DNA from: an uncultured Eubacteriales bacterium
GTDB lineage: Bacteria > Bacillota > Clostridia > Christensenellales > Aristaeellaceae
Direction: 5' to 3'
Assembly (NCBI GenBank): GCA_900553265.1
Contig: USDD01000109.1
Span: forward strand, 1 to 8,162
Length of the DNA stretch: 8,162 bases
This document shows positions 5,668 to 8,162 of this stretch, one piece after another; the first letter of the stretch is position 1; each line of letters opens with the position of its first letter. The translations under genes were made by a program, and so were the position numbers. The notes beneath the pieces were generated by a model. It was given only the letters and a program-made list of their open reading frames with translations. It did no database searches and had not been told where the DNA came from.

Positions 5668-7036
5668 GAAGCTCGTGCGCGCGGCGCGCCGGGAAATGCT
5701 CTCCCAGATCTCGATCACCGACCGGCTGATTAAGCAGCTCTATCGCCGCGCGGCCAAAGCCATCGAAAAGCAGATCGCCGGCGCGAAGGCCGGGAGCCTG
5801 ACCGAGCGCTGGCTGGTAGCCTACAAGGCCGAGCTGGATCGGGAGATCGAGCGGCTGAGCGAGGGCATCTACACCGCGACGGTGGACGGCGCGCGCCGGG
5901 CCGCGGAGGCGCGCGTGGAGTGCGAGCGGGAGTACCTGCGCCGGGCGGCCGCGCTGGCGAAAGTGGACGACAGCTTCGTCTCCACGCTGGCCAACGTGCC
6001 CACGGAGGCGCTGCGGGCGATGATCGACGGCAGGCTCTACACCGACGGGCGGATGCTGTCTCAGCGCATCTGGTCGGCGACGGGCCGGCTGGAGGGCAAC
6101 ATCGCCGAGATCCTCCAGCAGGGCGTGGCCCAGAAGCTGGACGCGCTGACGCTGGCTCAGCAGCTTCAGGCCTACGTCAACCCCTCCGCCGCCTGCCCGG
6201 TGAGCTGGCACACGCTCTACCCGGACATCCCCTTCGACCGGCACGTGGACTACAACGCGCTGCGGCTGGCCCGGACGGCCATCACCCACGCGCACTGGGC
6301 CGCCGAGAAGGCCGCGGCGAAGAAGAACCCGCTGTGCCGGGGCCTGAAGTGGAACCTGTCCGACAGCCACTACGAGAGACAAATTGAACCTTCCGGCGAG
6401 GACGTTTGCGACGAATACGCCCGGCACGACGAAGGTCTGGGCGAGGGCGTATGGCCCATCGACAAGCTGCCCATGCCGCATCCGCAGTGCCTGTGCTATC
6501 GCACGGAGGTACTGCCGACGCTGGAAGAGGCAGCTGAGATTCTCTCCAGCCGGGAAGACCTCAGCGAATCCGAACGCCGCCTGAGCGCGTGGGCGAAGGG
6601 CGAAGTGCAGGATGAGGCGCTGGAGAAGGACTACCAGCGCTGGAAGCTGGAAAAGATCAGAGATTTGCTTGACAATTCGCTCGAATTTGCTACAATGAAT
6701 ACAGACGGCATTGCAAGAGCCATGATGGCTTCGCCGGAAATTCCGGATGCGAAGATCTATCAGTTCATGCTGAAGCCGGGAGCCAAGCACAACCGCGATT
6801 TTGTCGAAGCGGGCTATCTGTCCGAGGCGGACGGAGAGCGGCTGCGAGCGGATATTCTTGAAGAGTGCAGGAATGCGCCTTTCGAGGAGGTTCGCTGGGA
6901 TGACCAGTATAAATTCGTGAGATACTCACAGTATATTGTGCTGGGGCCCGAGGAGCACCGATTCAAAGTGGCATGGAAGATTGAACCTCAAAGCGAAAAG
7001 CCTCAACTGGTCACATGTTTCAGAAAGGAGGACTGA
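5654..7036 (+). CDS. MuF/SPP1 gp7-like minor head protein with C-terminal DUF6883-like toxin domain
   Basis: This 460-residue protein appears to be a fusion. Residues 1 to about 190 are helical. Residues about 200-290 match the MuF (phage Mu F / SPP1 gp7) core: LARTAITHAHW (R207), DVCDEY (C252) and HPQCLC (H276, C279, C281). A linker of about 50 residues follows. Residues about 362-460 are a separate small domain resembling DUF6883: YQFMLKPGAKHNRDFVEAGY, a helix, then beta strands with VAWKIEP and PQLVTCF. MuF proteins enter the prohead and may be ejected with DNA; in Firmicute temperate phages they often carry polymorphic toxin tails, and DUF6883 is suspected to be a nuclease-like toxin. Catalysis here is inference. 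GC drops from about 70% (5701-6060) to about 51% (6661-7200), suggesting that the tail was acquired. A promoter-like sequence lies at the junction. Start ATG 5654 follows GGTGAG and overlaps the portal gene by 14 bases. Confidence 0.85.
   Translation: MDLHEKLVRAARREMLSQISITDRLIKQLYRRAAKAIEKQIAGAKAGSLTERWLVAYKAELDREIERLSEGIYTATVDGARRAAEARVECEREYLRRAAALAKVDDSFVSTLANVPTEALRAMIDGRLYTDGRMLSQRIWSATGRLEGNIAEILQQGVAQKLDALTLAQQLQAYVNPSAACPVSWHTLYPDIPFDRHVDYNALRLARTAITHAHWAAEKAAAKKNPLCRGLKWNLSDSHYERQIEPSGEDVCDEYARHDEGLGEGVWPIDKLPMPHPQCLCYRTEVLPTLEEAAEILSSREDLSESERRLSAWAKGEVQDEALEKDYQRWKLEKIRDLLDNSLEFATMNTDGIARAMMASPEIPDAKIYQFMLKPGAKHNRDFVEAGYLSEADGERLRADILEECRNAPFEEVRWDDQYKFVRYSQYIVLGPEEHRFKVAWKIEPQSEKPQLVTCFRKED
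6669..6696 (+). promoter_or_regulatory. Near-consensus sigma-A promoter inside the minor head gene
   Basis: A perfect -35 TTGACA (6669-6674), a 16-base spacer and a -10 TACAAT (6691-6696) lie in an AT-rich patch exactly where the head domain gives way to the toxin-like domain. Transcription would begin near 6703 and stop at the terminator ending at 7240. It would carry the immunity gene and possibly a shortened toxin from the in-frame ATGs at 6722 and 6725. The surrounding DNA is GC-rich, so a chance match is less likely, but activity is untested. Confidence 0.65.
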
Positions 7037-7038
7037 CC

Positions 7039-7215
7039 ATGAAACTGTTTGAAGATGTTGTCATCACTAAAACCGGGCAGCGCGGAACGATTGTCGATGA
7101 AGGAATGGCTGATGGAAAACACTACTTCATCGTCGAGCTGGACGACATCCAGAAACTTGAGAACACGTGGGACGGCCTCCCCTGCTGCTGGGACGATGAA
7201 CTTCAACCTGTTTAA
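7039..7215 (+). CDS. Small DUF4926-like protein, candidate immunity to the MuF toxin domain
   Basis: This 58-residue protein resembles DUF4926. It opens with KLFEDVVITKTGQRGTIVDEG, then has a YFIVELDD strand and a C-terminal WDDELQPV. The pattern 'lf..Vv....g..GtIVd....y.VE..d' suggests a small SH3/KOW-like beta barrel. DUF4926-type genes often sit next to DUF6883 genes, so the likely role is to bind and neutralise the toxin-like tail of the protein encoded just before it; the pairing is remembered family knowledge and the function is inference. The start is clear: AAAGGAGG at 7024-7031 gives a seven-base gap to ATG 7039, two bases after the upstream stop. An in-frame ATG at 7015 has no such site. 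This is one of the strongest ribosome binding sites in the window, fitting a protein that must exceed its toxin. It shares the lower GC of the toxin-like tail. Confidence 0.75.
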   Translation: MKLFEDVVITKTGQRGTIVDEGMADGKHYFIVELDDIQKLENTWDGLPCCWDDELQPV

Positions 7216-7218
7216 CCC

Positions 7219-7240
7219 TGCCCCCCTCGGGGGCATTTTT
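7219..7240 (+). terminator. Intrinsic terminator directly after the immunity gene
   Basis: TGCCCCC (7219-7225) pairs perfectly with GGGGGCA (7229-7235) around a three-base loop, followed by TTTTT (7236-7240). It lies four bases after the stop of the small gene and closes the toxin/immunity unit. A short GCGC-GAAA-GCGC hairpin (7244-7255) follows. Confidence 0.88.
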
Positions 7241-7274
7241 CATGCGCGAAAGCGCGCGGATTAACTGGGAAATC

Positions 7275-7308
7275 TGCTCTCTCGTTTTTTAACGAGGGTG
7301 CATTTTTT
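7275..7308 (+). terminator. Second tandem terminator
   Basis: 7275-7286 pairs with 7291-7302 with one T-T mismatch and one G-U pair (core CTCGTT/AACGAG, outer TGC/GCA, loop TTTT), then TTTTTT (7303-7308). With the terminator at 7219-7240 it makes a double stop between the toxin module and the holin gene. Confidence 0.78.
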
Positions 7309-7319
7309 ATACCTCAAGG

Positions 7320-7388
7320 CGCGGCGCTCGAATCTTCGATTCGACCGTCGCGGTCGCAAAGCGACTTGGAATCCCGGTGGGATTCCAA
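7320..7388 (+). promoter_or_regulatory. Three back-to-back RNA hairpins upstream of the holin gene
   Basis: Three hairpins abut without a single spacer base. The first spans 7320-7352 (arms of 15 with one C-C mismatch and one G-U pair, loop TTC; inner stem TCGAATC/GATTCGA). The second spans 7353-7365 (GTCGC-AAA-GCGAC). The third spans 7366-7388 (TTGGAATCCC-GGT-GGGATTCCAA, ten perfect pairs). None has a U-tract, so they are not ordinary terminators. They lie 13 bases before the AAGGAG site of the next gene. Possible roles are an antitermination signal, RNA stabilisation or translation control. Confidence 0.6.
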
Positions 7389-7416
7389 CCTTTAAACGAT
7401 TAAGGAGATGATTCAC

Positions 7417-7878
7417 ATGTTCTGGAAGAAAGCGCTGAGTTCCCTCGCCGTTGTGCTGTGCGTCGCGATCATCGCTGCAAGCGTCACACTGATTGCGATG
7501 TCGCTCTTCAGCCCGTCAGCCGTGGCCGAAACCGCCGACGCGGCCGCGCGCCCGGCCATCGACCTGACCGACCTGTTCAAAGCGGTGCTGGCGGTGCTGA
7601 GCACGCTGCTCACCGGCTATCTCATCCCGTGGCTGCGGGCGAAGGCCGGAAAGGAGAAGCAGGAGATGGTCAACTGCTGGATCGACGTGGCCGTCTACGC
7701 CGCCCAGCAGCTCTATGAGACCCAGACCATCAGCGACCGGCTGGATTACGCCGCCCGCTGGCTGGAGGAACACAACATCACCGTGGACCGCGCGCAGATC
7801 GAAGCCGGCGTGAAGAGATACAAGAACGGAAACCTGATTAGTTTCCTCGGAGACACGAAGGAGAGTGAGACCGAATGA
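7417..7878 (+). CDS. LLH-family phage holin
   Basis: This 153-residue protein resembles the LLH holin family of Firmicute phages. It has an N-terminal hydrophobic segment (residues about 7-30) preceded by Lys-Lys. A second hydrophobic stretch (about 52-73) ends in GYLIPWLRAKAG. The family's cytoplasmic part follows: W..VAVYAAQQLY at 88-100, a helix, then an amphipathic helix and a hydrophilic tail. Holins form lesions in the inner membrane that release the endolysin at the end of infection. The start at 7417 is chosen over ATG 7408 because AAGGAG (7402-7407) gives a nine-base gap to 7417 and none to 7408. The gene follows two terminators and a hairpin cluster, and overlaps the next gene by four bases (ATGA). 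It sits among head genes with no lysozyme beside it here, so a structural membrane role cannot be excluded. Confidence 0.75.
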   Translation: MFWKKALSSLAVVLCVAIIAASVTLIAMSLFSPSAVAETADAAARPAIDLTDLFKAVLAVLSTLLTGYLIPWLRAKAGKEKQEMVNCWIDVAVYAAQQLYETQTISDRLDYAARWLEEHNITVDRAQIEAGVKRYKNGNLISFLGDTKESETE

Positions 7879-8162
7879 CCCGGGAAGAGATTGTGGACAG
7901 GCTGAAGGAGCTGCTCGGCGAAGAGAACGCCGCGGCAGCCGCCGACGCGCTGGCCGAAGCGGAAGCGCCCGGCGAGCCGGAAGCCCCCGCTGAAGCGGAG
8001 GAAGCGCCCGCCGAGACGGAAGCTCCCGCCGAAGCGGAGGAAGCCGCTGCCGAGCCGGAAGCTCCCGCCGACGCGGAGGAAGCCGCTGCCGAGACGGAAG
8101 CCCCCGCTGAAGCGGAGGAAGCGCCCGCCGAGACGGAAGTCTCTGCTGAAGCGGAGGAAGCG
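7875..8162 (+). CDS. Acidic Ala/Glu/Pro repeat protein (partial, runs off the window)
   Basis: The reading frame stays open for 96 codons to the window end. Residues 1-26 form a likely helix (TREEIVDRLKELLGEE plus an Ala-rich end). From residue 36 onward the protein is 13-residue repeats of the type EAPAEAEEAPAET, extremely acidic and low in complexity, so probably disordered or extended. The start ATG 7875 overlaps the holin stop and has AAGGAG at 7858-7863, eleven bases upstream. I do not recognise the product. Its position after the minor head gene and before any major capsid gene fits a scaffold or scaffold-protease N-terminus, which are often acidic and helical; a linker in a larger protein is equally possible. 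The translational coupling to the holin is clear; the function is open. Confidence 0.75.
   Translation, partial: MTREEIVDRLKELLGEENAAAAADALAEAEAPGEPEAPAEAEEAPAETEAPAEAEEAAAEPEAPADAEEAAAETEAPAEAEEAPAETEVSAEAEEA
7980..8162 (+). repeat. Tandem 39-base in-frame coding repeat
   Basis: Four complete 39-base units begin at 7980, 8019, 8058 and 8097, and a fifth begins at 8136 and is cut by the window end. Each encodes 13 residues on the plan E-A-P-A-E-A-E-E-A-x-A-E-x. Unit differences are limited to a few positions (P/A, T/P, E/D, then VS for AP in the fifth). A degenerate earlier copy may lie at 7956-7979. Such arrays change length readily by slippage or recombination. Confidence 0.9.

Noticed and set aside
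4243..5718. 491-codon open frame on the - strand opposite the portal gene
   Set aside because: Same reason: composition typical of an antisense frame of GC-rich genes, and the + strand gene has a strong start signal and family features.
5468..6790. 440-codon open frame on the - strand opposite the minor head gene
   Set aside because: It ends where GC content falls, as expected if it stays open only because of base composition; no recognisable domain.
7302..7315. TTATAC-like -10 box after the second terminator
   Set aside because: The matching -35 position is only a run of T; not convincing as a promoter.
7320..7388. Hairpin cluster as a CRISPR array or tRNA
   Set aside because: There are no repeated units with spacers, the three hairpins differ in sequence, and no cloverleaf or tRNA arms can be drawn.

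Overview
The window is a stretch of a Mu-like transposable phage or prophage. The host is probably a high-GC Firmicute of the Clostridia, perhaps an Oscillospirales-type gut bacterium. This host guess is inference. It rests on strong Shine-Dalgarno sites before nearly every gene, a LoaP/NusG-type antiterminator, an LLH-family holin, a MuF protein with a toxin-like tail, and GC-rich coding DNA (about 70% in a hand count of 5701-6060). All genes run on the + strand, and most overlap or nearly touch.

Layout. At 1-775 lies the end of the early region: the tail of an unknown gene, a GemA/gp16 protein and a Mor-family activator. At 776-872 there is a boundary zone with a very strong terminator and a possible Mor-dependent promoter whose -10 overlaps the terminator's left arm. 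At 873-2169 come the conserved small Mu genes: a DUF2730-like membrane protein (Mu gp25-like), a winged-helix gp26-like protein and a DUF3486 protein (Mu gp27-like, probable small terminase). A NusG/LoaP-type antiterminator (2072-2581) starts inside the DUF3486 gene. It is followed by a 200-base non-coding leader full of RNA hairpins that ends in an intrinsic terminator. Then follow the head genes: large terminase (2786-4270), portal (4267-5667) and MuF minor head protein (5654-7036).

The most interesting part is 6660-7310. The MuF protein carries a C-terminal domain resembling DUF6883, and a 58-residue DUF4926-like protein lies directly behind it. Together they look like a polymorphic toxin fused to a virion protein, with its immunity protein. 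GC falls to about 51% there. A near-consensus sigma-A promoter sits exactly at the fusion junction, and two terminators follow the small gene, so the module looks like a self-contained 'moron'. Next are three hairpins packed back to back with no spacer, an LLH holin gene oddly placed among head genes, and the start of an acidic Ala/Glu/Pro repeat protein that runs off the window.

Working model (inference). Mor switches on transcription downstream of 815. The NusG-like protein loads at the structured leader and carries polymerase through the terminators at 2723-2762, 7219-7240 and 7275-7308, so the head and lysis genes are made late. The internal promoter allows the immunity gene, and possibly a free toxin domain, to be expressed separately.
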